DNA of 36,784 nucleotides, taken from the NCBI GenBank assembly GCA_027596075.1, contig JADGJC010000372.1:1-36784 (forward strand), given 5' to 3'. Below are positions 19,120-28,665 of this stretch, one piece after another. The notes beneath the pieces were generated by a model. The model made no database searches, was not told the origin of the DNA, and saw nothing but the letters and a program-made list of their open reading frames with translations. The number at the start of each line of letters is the position of its first letter. Within the stretch, counting starts at the first letter, position 1. A program made the position numbers and the translations under genes. The DNA comes from Rhizophlyctis rosea (lineage: Eukaryota > Chytridiomycota > Chytridiomycetes > Rhizophlyctidales > Rhizophlyctidaceae).

Positions 19120-21027
19120 ATGATTTCTGAAGCGACCCCTGCATGGTGGGTGCATGCATGCCTGGGGAACTCTGACACCAAAGCATCGCCATCCCTGATC
19201 GTCATTCACCCGGCTGCTGATCCATTGTCAGAGCTGTATAAGTTTACCTCCCGCCATAACGGTGCGATGCAAGTAACCACGAGTTTGTCTTGGAACCACC
19301 TGCATGAGCTCTATCTGTCTGGTCAATACGACTTGCTGCTCAACCAGCTATTAACTCTGCCTGAAAGGGATCCACTCCGCCCACTGTTCGCCGCAATCGC
19401 CTGCCTGCAACTCCGCGAACCGGAAACCGTCCTAACTCATACCTCCCGCGCTATAGAGAATACGTCGCCTAATCGCTCCTCCTACTATTACGCTCTGTCA
19501 CATTATGTCTCTTCTATTGCCCACGAGCAGCTTGAACAGTTCACCGCAGCTTTAAACGCTGTGCAAGCAATCCTGTCGGTGGCTGGTGGGAATGCGCAGC
19601 TGCAGGCTCCAGAAGGGGTACCGGAAGCATTCAAGGTTTTCAGAGGTTTGAAACATCCTCATCCGGCGCACCCGCAGAATTTTCCCCACTTGCTTGATAG
19701 GCAGAAGCGCTTAGCCGTCCTGGTCGGAAAGTCCTGCACAATGAAGAGTGAAACTCCGCCTCCAGCCTTGAGACGGTCCAATGGTGCCGCAGAGTCAAAT
19801 GTCACGGTGCCGCTTGCCTTTCTTTACCGCATTCAGCCAAGAGTGCTGCTGGAAACGTTGGACGTTGGAGTTCCTATCAGACTGGAATTTGCCTTGTCCA
19901 ATGAGAGCGGCTTGTGGAGGAGAGCAGATCATGGGTCTCTGAAGGATGCTGTGTTTTCGATTGAATTGCTAATAAAAGATGCAGACAAGGGTCTGAGGGC
20001 CTCGGATGCGGTTCAATTGACAGTGGTAGACAAAACTGCAATTGGCCCCTCCGGACATTTTACTGTATCTTTCACAATAGCATGCCGGTCATCACCACCT
20101 ACAACCCTTCCACCACACTGCCTTCACATCTCCTCCACCCATTCTTTCATTCTTCCACTCCTCCTTGGTCCCATACCACTATCCTCTTCAACCATGCAAT
20201 TGTCCACTGAAGAAAACACCGCGATTTACACCTCCTACCGTACGTTTGCCATCCCTTCCCCACCTCACACCCTCCTGATCCAAGACGACCCAGCTGGCGG
20301 GATCCCGACACGGATATGGGATTCCTGTATTGCGTTCATGACGTTCATCTCCACTGTCCTTTCGCCACACGCCCCGGACGACTCAGCTGACCCATCCATA
20401 AAAACCTTCCTCCGCAAACCGTCTCTTAGAATCCTGGAACTGGGCGCCGGAACCGGCACCGGCGGCTTATTCCTTGCAGCTTGTTGTCCCGGCTCAAAGG
20501 CCATCTTAACAGATATGGAAGGCGCCCTAACCCCCGCGCAACAAAACCTCCATCTGAACCAACACCTCCTCACCACACTCCGATCCTCAGTATCTATCCT
20601 CCCACTCACCTGGGGGACCACCACTCACATCCACCACGTCCTCTCACCTCTTCCTTTCTCAACCTCCCAACCACCCGTTCAATCACCCACCTCACAACCA
20701 CCCGCGCAACCATCCTTCGATATGATCCTCTGCCTAGACATTATCTACGAACTAGAGCACATTGCCTGCCTTATCGACATGCTGGAACGCGTATGTGGAG
20801 ATGAGACGGAGGTGTGGGTGGTATATAAGAGACGGGGGTTAGATGAGGAGGATGAGAGGGGGGTTTGGGGGGCGTTGGTGGGGGTGTTTGAGGTTGTTGG
20901 TGGGGTGGGTGGGGATGGAGCGGCGTTTGGACTGGGTGGGAGGGTGGATTTGGGGGAGTTGGGAAGGGGTGTTGGGTGTTGGTTGTGGAGGTTTAGGAGG
21001 AGGTGGGCGGTGTTTGGGAACGAATGA
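19120..21027 (+). CDS. Family-16 (METTL21-type) lysine methyltransferase with N-terminal TPR-like region
   Basis: An intronless gene of 635 codons starts at ATG 19120. Residues about 55-155 form a helical TPR-like region (LHELYLSGQYDLLLNQLL, AAIACLQLREPETVLTHTSRA). Residues about 230-345 look like beta strands. The C-terminal half is a seven-beta-strand SAM-dependent methyltransferase of the METTL21/EFMT class: IQDDPAGGIPTRIWDS (387-402), motif I LELGAGTGTGG (439-449), the acidic TDME (464-467), the post-motif II DxxY signature DIIY (540-543) and VYKRR (568-572). Family members methylate lysines on elongation factors, chaperones and other proteins; the substrate here is unknown. Joining TPRs to this catalytic domain is unusual and may provide substrate binding. 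The last 65 residues are Gly/Val-rich and come from a strongly G-biased tract, so the exact C terminus is less certain. Confidence 0.85.
   Translation: MISEATPAWWVHACLGNSDTKASPSLIVIHPAADPLSELYKFTSRHNGAMQVTTSLSWNHLHELYLSGQYDLLLNQLLTLPERDPLRPLFAAIACLQLREPETVLTHTSRAIENTSPNRSSYYYALSHYVSSIAHEQLEQFTAALNAVQAILSVAGGNAQLQAPEGVPEAFKVFRGLKHPHPAHPQNFPHLLDRQKRLAVLVGKSCTMKSETPPPALRRSNGAAESNVTVPLAFLYRIQPRVLLETLDVGVPIRLEFALSNESGLWRRADHGSLKDAVFSIELLIKDADKGLRASDAVQLTVVDKTAIGPSGHFTVSFTIACRSSPPTTLPPHCLHISSTHSFILPLLLGPIPLSSSTMQLSTEENTAIYTSYRTFAIPSPPHTLLIQDDPAGGIPTRIWDSCIAFMTFISTVLSPHAPDDSADPSIKTFLRKPSLRILELGAGTGTGGLFLAACCPGSKAILTDMEGALTPAQQNLHLNQHLLTTLRSSVSILPLTWGTTTHIHHVLSPLPFSTSQPPVQSPTSQPPAQPSFDMILCLDIIYELEHIACLIDMLERVCGDETEVWVVYKRRGLDEEDERGVWGALVGVFEVVGGVGGDGAAFGLGGRVDLGELGRGVGCWLWRFRRRWAVFGNE
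20830..21020 (+). other. G-run-rich tract (possible G-quadruplexes) inside the methyltransferase CDS
   Basis: Runs of three to six G recur every few nucleotides on the plus strand (for example 20834-20838, 20858-20862, 20867-20872, 20879-20884, 20901-20904 and several up to 21018). The preceding 700 nt of the same gene (about 20090-20720) are C-rich on this strand, so the strand bias flips abruptly near 20780. The pattern satisfies G-quadruplex rules several times over. A structural or transcriptional effect is inferred. Confidence 0.6.
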
Positions 21028-21550
21028 GGATGCCTTTGGTTGAATAGTGCGAGAGATGGCTGTAGCTGACTTGCAGAAGCAGCCTGCAAACCTTCTTATC
21101 CGGTGGGGTTGGTTCATTCGTTGTTTCAAATTTTAAACTGAACAGGCAGAGCAAAATCCCAATCTTTTGATGTTTATCACAACTTGCAACTGTGGCATCA
21201 ACACGGCTACGTGTGTGCAGATACGAATGAACAACCATGCACTGAAGCTTTGCGGAGGGAACATCCATTTTTCTCTTCGTTCTTTTTGTTCTTTTCGATA
21301 GCCACAAGCAGAGAAAAAATTTGTGCAGACCTTTTGTTATGCGCGCATGCTGGTGGAACCTGTGAGATCACGAAGATGAACAAGACCAGCATTATGTATT
21401 GCAACATCTTGGGCCGGTCGGACATTCTACTGCCCCTGGGTGTGGCCTTCGGGCCACATCGTCTTTGCATCGGGCCGAGAAACATCATTGAAGGTATTCA
21501 TCACGCGACCCCAATCAGCCCCGGCTGAACCTGCGCATTTGAAAAAACAG
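21028..21550. other. Intergenic and probable first exon or leader of the TIR-NACHT gene
   Basis: The TIR reading frame stays open upstream of 21551 to about 21380 but contains no ATG, and a TGA closes it. The true first exon probably lies here, before an intron ending at CAG 21548-21550 (possible donor GTATTC at 21494). I could not locate the start codon. A plus-strand frame at 21184-21528 and a minus-strand frame at 21488-21207 overlap it and are not convincing. Confidence 0.4.
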
Positions 21551-24500
21551 CCAGACTGGCGTTGCAACAAGTACCATGAAAAGCATGATTTTTTCATCAG
21601 GTGATCATACCAACAGCGACTCTTTCATTCCTGGTATTGTTTTCTGACCGTGGAGCTACAGCTATCGAGCCAATACTGACAAGGACCTTGCCCATAAGGT
21701 GGGGCTCGAGCTGTCTACGGCAGAACGTTTGGGGGCGAACGTGTACCACTGCTACATAGACAAGTAAGTGGCTATGGCTGTTTTTGCCAGATATTATGAA
21801 AAAAGGGGTTGACTCGTTCCTTTAGAGTGTGCTTAGTCAAAGGACAATCCTGGTCGGAAGGCTTTCTGCAGGGCCTCCTTCGTGCTCCGATCATTGTTCT
21901 CCTATGTTCCATAGATTCCTTAGAACGTATCACAGAGTCCAACAAAAGTGAGGATAACATGTTATTAGAGGTGAGCGGACATTGCCATTGTACTATGTGA
22001 CACTTCTTGACTCATTTGATCAGTGGGAGATTGCGCTCGACAAGCAGAAAAATGGCGATGCATACGTTCTCCCTGTGTTCATTGGACGGAAATTGTCGAT
22101 GACGGATGAGAACGGGGATCTCATGGAAGTCTATCGGCCGTTCCTGGATGAATTTGGCAAAAAGAAGTTGATGGAAAGATTGCCTGAAGAAATGAGCGCT
22201 CACCGATTGAGTCCCAGAACGCGGAAGATTGGTCATACCATCAATACCCTTATGACGCTGCAAGCTGTGTTTAGAGGTCCTGATGATTTTGAGGAGTAAG
22301 TGACCTGGCTGGTGCTGTCTTGTTTGGAGTTGACCGACCGTCGTTTGCAGCATTGCCAGAGATGCCCGAGAGGTTTATCAGCGCCGCATAATGGAAGCAC
22401 AGGAACAAATCAAACGGACTGAGACAAAACTAATGGCTATTGGTGCGGCGATGAAACGAATCACAGATGCACTCCATCCACTAGACTTCACTGATGAACG
22501 AAAGCGTCTGAGAAAGGCGCATCAGAAAGGCACCCGTATTTGGTTGCTTGATGAGGTCTCCAAATGGCTTCATGATGAGACTTCGCGGGTATTCTGGCTC
22601 AAAGGCGCGCCGGGTGTCGGGAAGTCGGTTGTTGCCGGAATGGTCGCTAATGAGCTGCAGAGTGGGCTTCATCTGGGTGCCGCATTTTTCTGCAAACACG
22701 ATGATATCAATAAGAAGGATGCTAAGGTACCGTGACAATCGCGCTTGTGATATATACGTTTAAAGCAAATACTGCAAATACTAATCAAACTTGTATGCCC
22801 CAGAAACTCATACACACTATTGCAAATGGGCTTGCACATTGGGATCATCGCATCGCCCTTCGTCTGGACCAAATCCTTACGGAAACCCCTGACATCACAG
22901 CCCGGTCTGTCTCCCAGCAGTTCAACCTTCTTGTCAGAGATCCCCTCCGAGCTGTCGATAAGGCAAAGTCCATGGTAGTTATTGTAGTTGACGCCCTTGA
23001 TGGTAAGTCATCATGCAGTTTTGAACAGATACCTAGATACAAGTTTAATGTATCGATGACCAGAATGTGGCGAAGAGAATCGTCGAGGAGACATCTTGAA
23101 CGTCCTCGCTAAAGAATGTGCCTCTCTCCCCTCTTTTGTCAAAATCGTCGTAACCAGCCGAATGGAAAATGATATAGTGAAAGCATTTGCCAAATTGGAG
23201 CCATATCGCCTACTAGACCCCACTGAACAAAGCAACATGGAAGACATCGGACTGAAGGCCAATGCTATCCTCGAAAGCTTAGGTATCCATTTGGATTCAG
23301 AGGAGAACTTAGAGAAAACAATGGTCGACAAAAGCCGTGGGCTGTTCACGTGGTTGATCATGGCGGAACCTTACTTGATGCAAGCGGCGGATGTCGAAGA
23401 TCTTCGCCAACGGCTTGCGGAAATACCGGTCCACGTTGATGGTTTATATGAGAAGACTCTCCGTGACGCCTACCGCAGATATCCTGAGTTGCGGGATATC
23501 GTTACTGTCATCATCATGAGTCAAGAGCCACTGAGCACGCGTGCTATCGCGGGTTTGCTCCGTCTGCCCATTCACTCCATCAAGGCGGCGCTGAAGGCGA
23601 TTTCCGGCATCATTAAGGGGGGTGAAATTGCTACTGTGCGACACAAGTCTGTCACGGGTATGTTCTCATGGTGTACATGAAGCAAATACATGATCTTTCC
23701 GAGCTGACTATCTGCTACAGATTATTTGATCAACCGCGACCTATGCAAGGACGAGCTGTGGCATGTTGACGCGACCCAAGGACAAATGTTCCTGGCCACG
23801 AAATGCCTTCAAACACTGAACGAATTTTTACAACCAAACCTCTGCAATATCTCGGTTCATCAGCTCAATGCGGACATTCCCGACCTGCCTGACCGGATCG
23901 AACAGGACGTTCCACCTGCAGCCATATATCCTGCGGAATTTTGGATCGACCATGTCATCGCCCTGGATCAATCTGAACACCTCCTTCCCCTGATTCGAGA
24001 CTTCTTGACCAAGAAACTGCTGGATTGGTTTGAAGTCCTGAGTGTCCTTGGGATTGTGGGCACAGAAACCCGAAAAGTGTTTCAATTCCAGATTTGGCTT
24101 AAGAGACGTAATGTGGATCAGGTATGTACATCTCCTTGATTGCGGCTCAACGGAATTTTAACGCTGAATATTCAGAACCTATTCAGCCTCGCAAAGGACG
24201 CTTGGCGATTTTTACAAGACTTTCACGTCCCGATTTCCGCAAGCGCCGCACATGTACGCTGGTCAGCTTTCCCATTCTGCCCACACCATACGGAACTCTA
24301 TCGCACCTATCATGCCATTCCGGCGAATCAAACACTGCCAGCTGTGTATGGGGATGTAGATGAGGAGTGGTCACGGTGTCTTCGGACTTTGGAGGGAGAC
24401 GCAGGAACAACAATGGTGGCGCTCAGCGGTGATGGGGCATTGATCGCACTCTGTTCTGTTGACAAGCTCAATATCTGGGAAACGGACACCGGCTTAATCA

Positions 24501-26016
24501 GCAATACATTTGAGTATGAGGGGAGAGTCAGAGCGGTCACCGTCACTGATGACATGCGGGTAGTGGTGATTTTGACGGAGGGAAAAGTCATGGAATGGGA
24601 TTTAACGACTGGTGCACTTGAATCAACGTTCAATGCTCACACGGAGAGAATTGACTCGGCGGTGATCAGCGAGGATGGGAGGTTTGCTGCGGTGGGACTG
24701 ATGGACGGGACGGCGAAAGTTTGGACTGTCGCGGGCACCTACATTTCGACCCTCCCGGGACACACCCGGCCCATGTAACCCTAGCTATCAGCCGCGAACA
24801 CAACCATGTTGTGACTGCATCAAGGGATGCGGAAGTGAAGATGTGGGACCAGGATACCGGAGCGCTTCTGCAAACGTGGTCAGCGAAGAGGGGTTCCGTT
24901 AGTTCGGTGGCCGTAAGCAGGAATGGTAGCCGTCTTGTAACGGCACACTCACACCATTGGTTGGCTGACGATAGACAATATCGGCACGTCGGTTCATCTC
25001 CCGCTAAAGCGTTCACGATTTGGGATGTGATCCAAAATATGGCTCTCATTACGGTGGAAGCTGCCATGTGGCCAGGGATGCCGGTGACAATAAGCGGAGA
25101 TGGCACTTGGGTTGCAACTGTGTCTTCCTCAGGTCTCGCCCCAAGCATCATAGAGCTTTGGGACGCGCACACTAGTTCAAAATTCGGGGTGCTGGAAGGT
25201 CATGTGGACCGACTGTTGTCAGTGGCCATCAGCAGAGACAAAGGGCGCATTGCTACCGCATCTTTAGACAATACGGTTAGAATTTGGGATTCGATGGCAG
25301 AAGCAACCCTAAGGTCGAATGGCGTATCAAAGGACTCGGTTAATTCATGGGTGATCAGTGAAGATGGGACATATATAGTCGCAGGCTCGTTTGATTGTTT
25401 AGCTAGGGTATATCATATTGCCACCGGCTCGTTGGTCACAACCTTGCGAAGTTTCGGTCGCTACGACACAATAAGCGCGGTGGCAATAAGCAGTGACAAG
25501 TCACGAATCGCGACGGGCATAAACGACGGCATAGTCAAGCTTTGGGATGTAGCTAGTGGGTTTCCCCTTGACACATTCAACAATCGGGGGAGGGCAGATG
25601 CTGTGATGTTCTGCGAATGCGGCAAGCGTTTAGGCGTTCGAACGCCAAACGGCGGAACCAAAATCTGGAAGCCTGAGGTATCTCGTCCTCGCCCTACGTC
25701 CCGCTCTTTGAGCACAGTCTTCAGGAGACAACAATGCCGACATTTAGCTGAGGGACCATCCGGAACCATGATATCAGAGGTAGACAATCGAGGGAACGAT
25801 TTTTCAGAATTTCCGGTGGTTGGACAGCGTGGGAACAACGGTACGGAAGGTTGGGTATGCGTCCGTGATGCGCTCGGTAGCGAACGAATCATTGGATGGC
25901 TGCCACTTGCGTATCGAACACGGACCTTGGCAGCTAATGACGAGGTGGTTGTGTTGATGTCAGCGGCGGAGCAAACCATTTTCATCAGAGGCTGGCTTGG
26001 AGAGCACGATGAATAG
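21551..26016 (+). CDS. TIR-NACHT-WD40 STAND (NLR-like) protein, nine exons
   Basis: The exons are 21551-21600, 21662-21763, 21826-21970, 22024-22295, 22351-22726, 22804-23002, 23064-23657, 23721-24121 and 24176-26016. All junction phases agree and introns are 53-77 nt. The product has about 1325 residues. A TIR domain spans about 1-130: KYHEKHDFFISYR, then QSWSEGFLQGLL and NMLLEWEIAL, whose Glu (about 101) aligns with the NADase glutamate of SARM1-type TIRs. The NACHT ATPase has Walker A GAPGVGKS (275-282), Walker B VVIVVDALDE (about D378) and the VVTSR sensor. About ten WD40 repeats (783-1218) end in KIWKP, followed by about 108 unclassified residues. By analogy with NLRs, WD repeats sense, NACHT oligomerises and TIR signals or depletes NAD. 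Exon 9 has a one-nucleotide frame break at about 24770-24775 inside a WD repeat, between GHTRP and VTLAIS. The N terminus is incomplete. Confidence 0.85.
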
Positions 26017-27409
26017 AATTGCTACTGAAGTCTGTACTATAATCAATGTGCTATTGTGTTATGGCCGTAAGCTTGTCATGCTCTTGATTGATGGAGTCAA
26101 GATTTCGAGAGTCCCAGTTTGAGACTCGTAAACGTGGAAAAAAAAACAGACAAAGCGTGACCAGGCAGGATATAGAGTGACGCATATGAATCACAAACTC
26201 ATTGAACCATGGGGAATGTCCGAGCGTTGGCAAGTGAGGGTCTCGACTTCTCAGCAGATTCTGGATAAGTCAAAGAGGAAAGTTCTCATGAGGGCAATGG
26301 GGCAGATTTACTGGGCCCCGTCAGTTGTGAGTCTCAAATGACACTCGGATTTATGAAAAATTGTACAGCAAGAAGAGTCCCTTTACATACCTTCCATTCT
26401 TATTGACGTGCTGTCAACCCATATCACCAATGGCCGTGTGTCATAATGCATCATTTTTCCTTGCCATCCTCGACCTCACAAACCTCTTCATAACAATGGG
26501 GTTTCGAGCATTAACTTGTGAGGCAGTCTCACAATGATACCTAAGAAAGGCAAAGAAGGGGCCGGCGGGACCAGATTATATCAAAGGCTAGCAGCAACGC
26601 TGATTGGATAATGCTGCCTTGAACTGTTGACGGAGTAAAGTTGATCAAACCGCCATGACGATTGCTGACAGCTGCCGATGATGTCCTAGGCGACTCTCTC
26701 AAGGCCATTTCCCAAGCCTCTCGAAGAGAGTTCGACATAATGACCAGAAGAACGTCCTGCTTTTCCGATCCGAAGTACATATCCAGCGACTTTTTCGTTA
26801 GATACTTCAATTGTCGCTGTATCATGACTTGCTGGCAAGGTATAATTGTATGAGCAGCTCAGAACATCCCGTGAGATAATAATTTGGAATTATTTTCTCA
26901 TCTTGTCAGGGAGCTCTGTCCCCATTCTATCCACGGGAGACATGGGCATGGTTGTATTAGCCTGGCTGGCGCATTGATGAGCTGTCGGGTAAAACTAGAG
27001 GCACGAATGAGAAATTCCCGCCGTTGCGCATCTGGATAAGCAATCTATGCTGAACGCATCGCCCTTTGAGTGTATAACGCGCAGCTCAGAGGCGTGTCAT
27101 GATCCTGTCTCCCAGCTCATCGTGGCAGTGATTGGTTTGCAGCGATGCCTGCGTTTGCAGTCTGTTGAGATTTGAGGTGTTGGCAAAGGCGCTTGTGCCG
27201 GAAAAATGGAGTGTAGTAGGCCAACGGGTTACAATATGAGGATTTGTTTCACCTGCCCATACATTGGAAGCACTAATTTGACCTTGATGACGATTTCTAT
27301 TGTTGATTGACTCCTATTGCAAGAGCACTTCTATCTTGCCATAACGAGCTATTGACTGACTCTATCTATGACGACTGAATCTATTGATGTGAATTCCTAC
27401 ATACCCGCA
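26017..27409. other. Intergenic, nothing recognised
   Basis: These are about 1.4 kb without a supported gene. A 94-codon minus-strand frame (26825-26541) and a 63-codon plus-strand frame overlap each other and show no family features. A run of A residues at 26139-26147 is the only simple-sequence feature. Confidence 0.5.
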
Positions 27410-28577
27410 TCACCCCTGTTTGAGCTGACGCTTAGGAGTGTACAAGCGACGAAGGTTCTCATTCACATGCGGACCATTGAAAACCGGCCCACCACAGCAC
27501 GGACACTTATGGTACCTCGCATGCGGACGGGATAGAGGAATATCTATCACAATCAACTCATATCGGCTTTCCATAGCATCGTGAATCGCAGTCACCAATC
27601 CACAGGCACGTTCTATAACATGCTCATCCTCCAATTCCTCGTCGCTACCGGTGATGATGAGACCGAAGGCAAGGTTGGGGCTTGGAAGGGTTGCGTTGAG
27701 GTAGCGGAAAAATCCGAAACGGAGTTCACGGCCGGTTGTGTTGTTTTCGAGGTCGATCATGTAGACATCGGCGCCGAGAGTGCGCTTGCCGAGGAAGTGG
27801 GAGGCGCTGGATTTGGTGCGGGCGAGGGCTTGGTCGTCGTAGAGGGACGGGACGGGGATGGTGACGATGTTGTCGTGGGGACCGAGTTTGGCCGTTTCGG
27901 CAGAGGAGGGTTTGGTTGGCGCGGGTTTGTGCGGGAGGGGAGGTGGAGGGGTTGCGTCGGGGCTATGAATGAGAGACGAGAGTTTTTGTTGGCTGATGGT
28001 AACATGACATATTTTCCTTGATATCCTGCTGGCCAGCACAGCCAACTTGCGCCCATCTCCCATGTCCCGATTCGATTATCGCCATCCCCGGCGCATCGCG
28101 ATCATCCGCTCCTTCATCACTCTTCTCGTCCTTCACCCTTTGAATATCCAGCGCTGATGGCTCCTTGCCCTTGCGCACTTACATCTTGTGCTCTTTCATC
28201 ATCACCAACAGGAGAAGATCGTCAGCTACAGAACTCCAACCCTTCTCACGAAGACCGTCCAGCGCGTCCACCATGCCCTCGTTACCAAGAAGCCAATCCT
28301 TCTCCCGCCCCATCCACTCCTCCCAATCGCCCGGACTGTCAATTTTCCAGTAGACTTTGGTAGTGGTGCAAGTGCGGCCGTGCTCCGTGTTTTTGGAAGT
28401 GATTTCTTTGTTCTTGACGAGACGGTTGTCGACGGCGAAGGTGGTGAGTTCGGCGTATTCCAAAAGACGCTGGTCGAAAGGGAGTTCGTTTGTGCGGGAC
28501 TTGTATGCTTCGCTCTCCTGCAAGCGGGAGTTGAGCTGTTGTTGAGGCTCAACCTGCGTCGCCCTTGTTGAGTTCAT
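27410..28577 (-). CDS. Unknown protein, at least two exons, C-terminal CPCC motif
   Basis: The start is ATG 28577 in a good context (CCACC before the ATG), about 80 nt below a TATA box. Exon 1 (28577-28183) encodes a polar, helical segment (NELPFDQRLLEYAELTTFAV ... GDWEEWMGREKDWLLGN) and ends at a GTAAGT donor. The last exon ends at 27410 and encodes DNIVTIPVPSLYDD, a probable compact domain (ADVYMIDLEN ... LAFGLIITGSDEE ... ELIVIDIPL) and KCPCCGGPVF. The CPCC could bind zinc with partners not evident here. How the exons join is uncertain. One intron 28026-28182 (acceptor CCAGCAG) keeps the frame and gives about 336 residues. A 45-nt intron (28138-28182) followed by an extra exon is the alternative. 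I do not recognise the family. Confidence 0.6.
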
Positions 28578-28654
28578 GGTGGTGTGTAAAAGGAAGGGTG
28601 TTGACGAGGGGTGCACGAGAGTTATCAAGGAACGCAGAAGTCTAGGGGTGTCGG

Positions 28655-28665
28655 CCTTTATAAGG
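28655..28665 (-). promoter_or_regulatory. TATA box of the gene starting at 28577
   Basis: CCTTATAAAGG on the minus strand lies about 80 nt upstream of the start codon, leaving room for a leader of about 50 nt. The core TATAAA is exact. Confidence 0.55.

Noticed and set aside
21184..21528. 114-codon plus-strand frame upstream of the TIR exon
   Set aside because: It is in a different frame from the TIR domain, and no splice in phase links it to the TIR exons. It could at most be part of an unresolved first exon.
27581..28021. 146-codon plus-strand Gly/Val-rich frame
   Set aside because: It is the antisense shadow of the minus-strand gene with CPCC.
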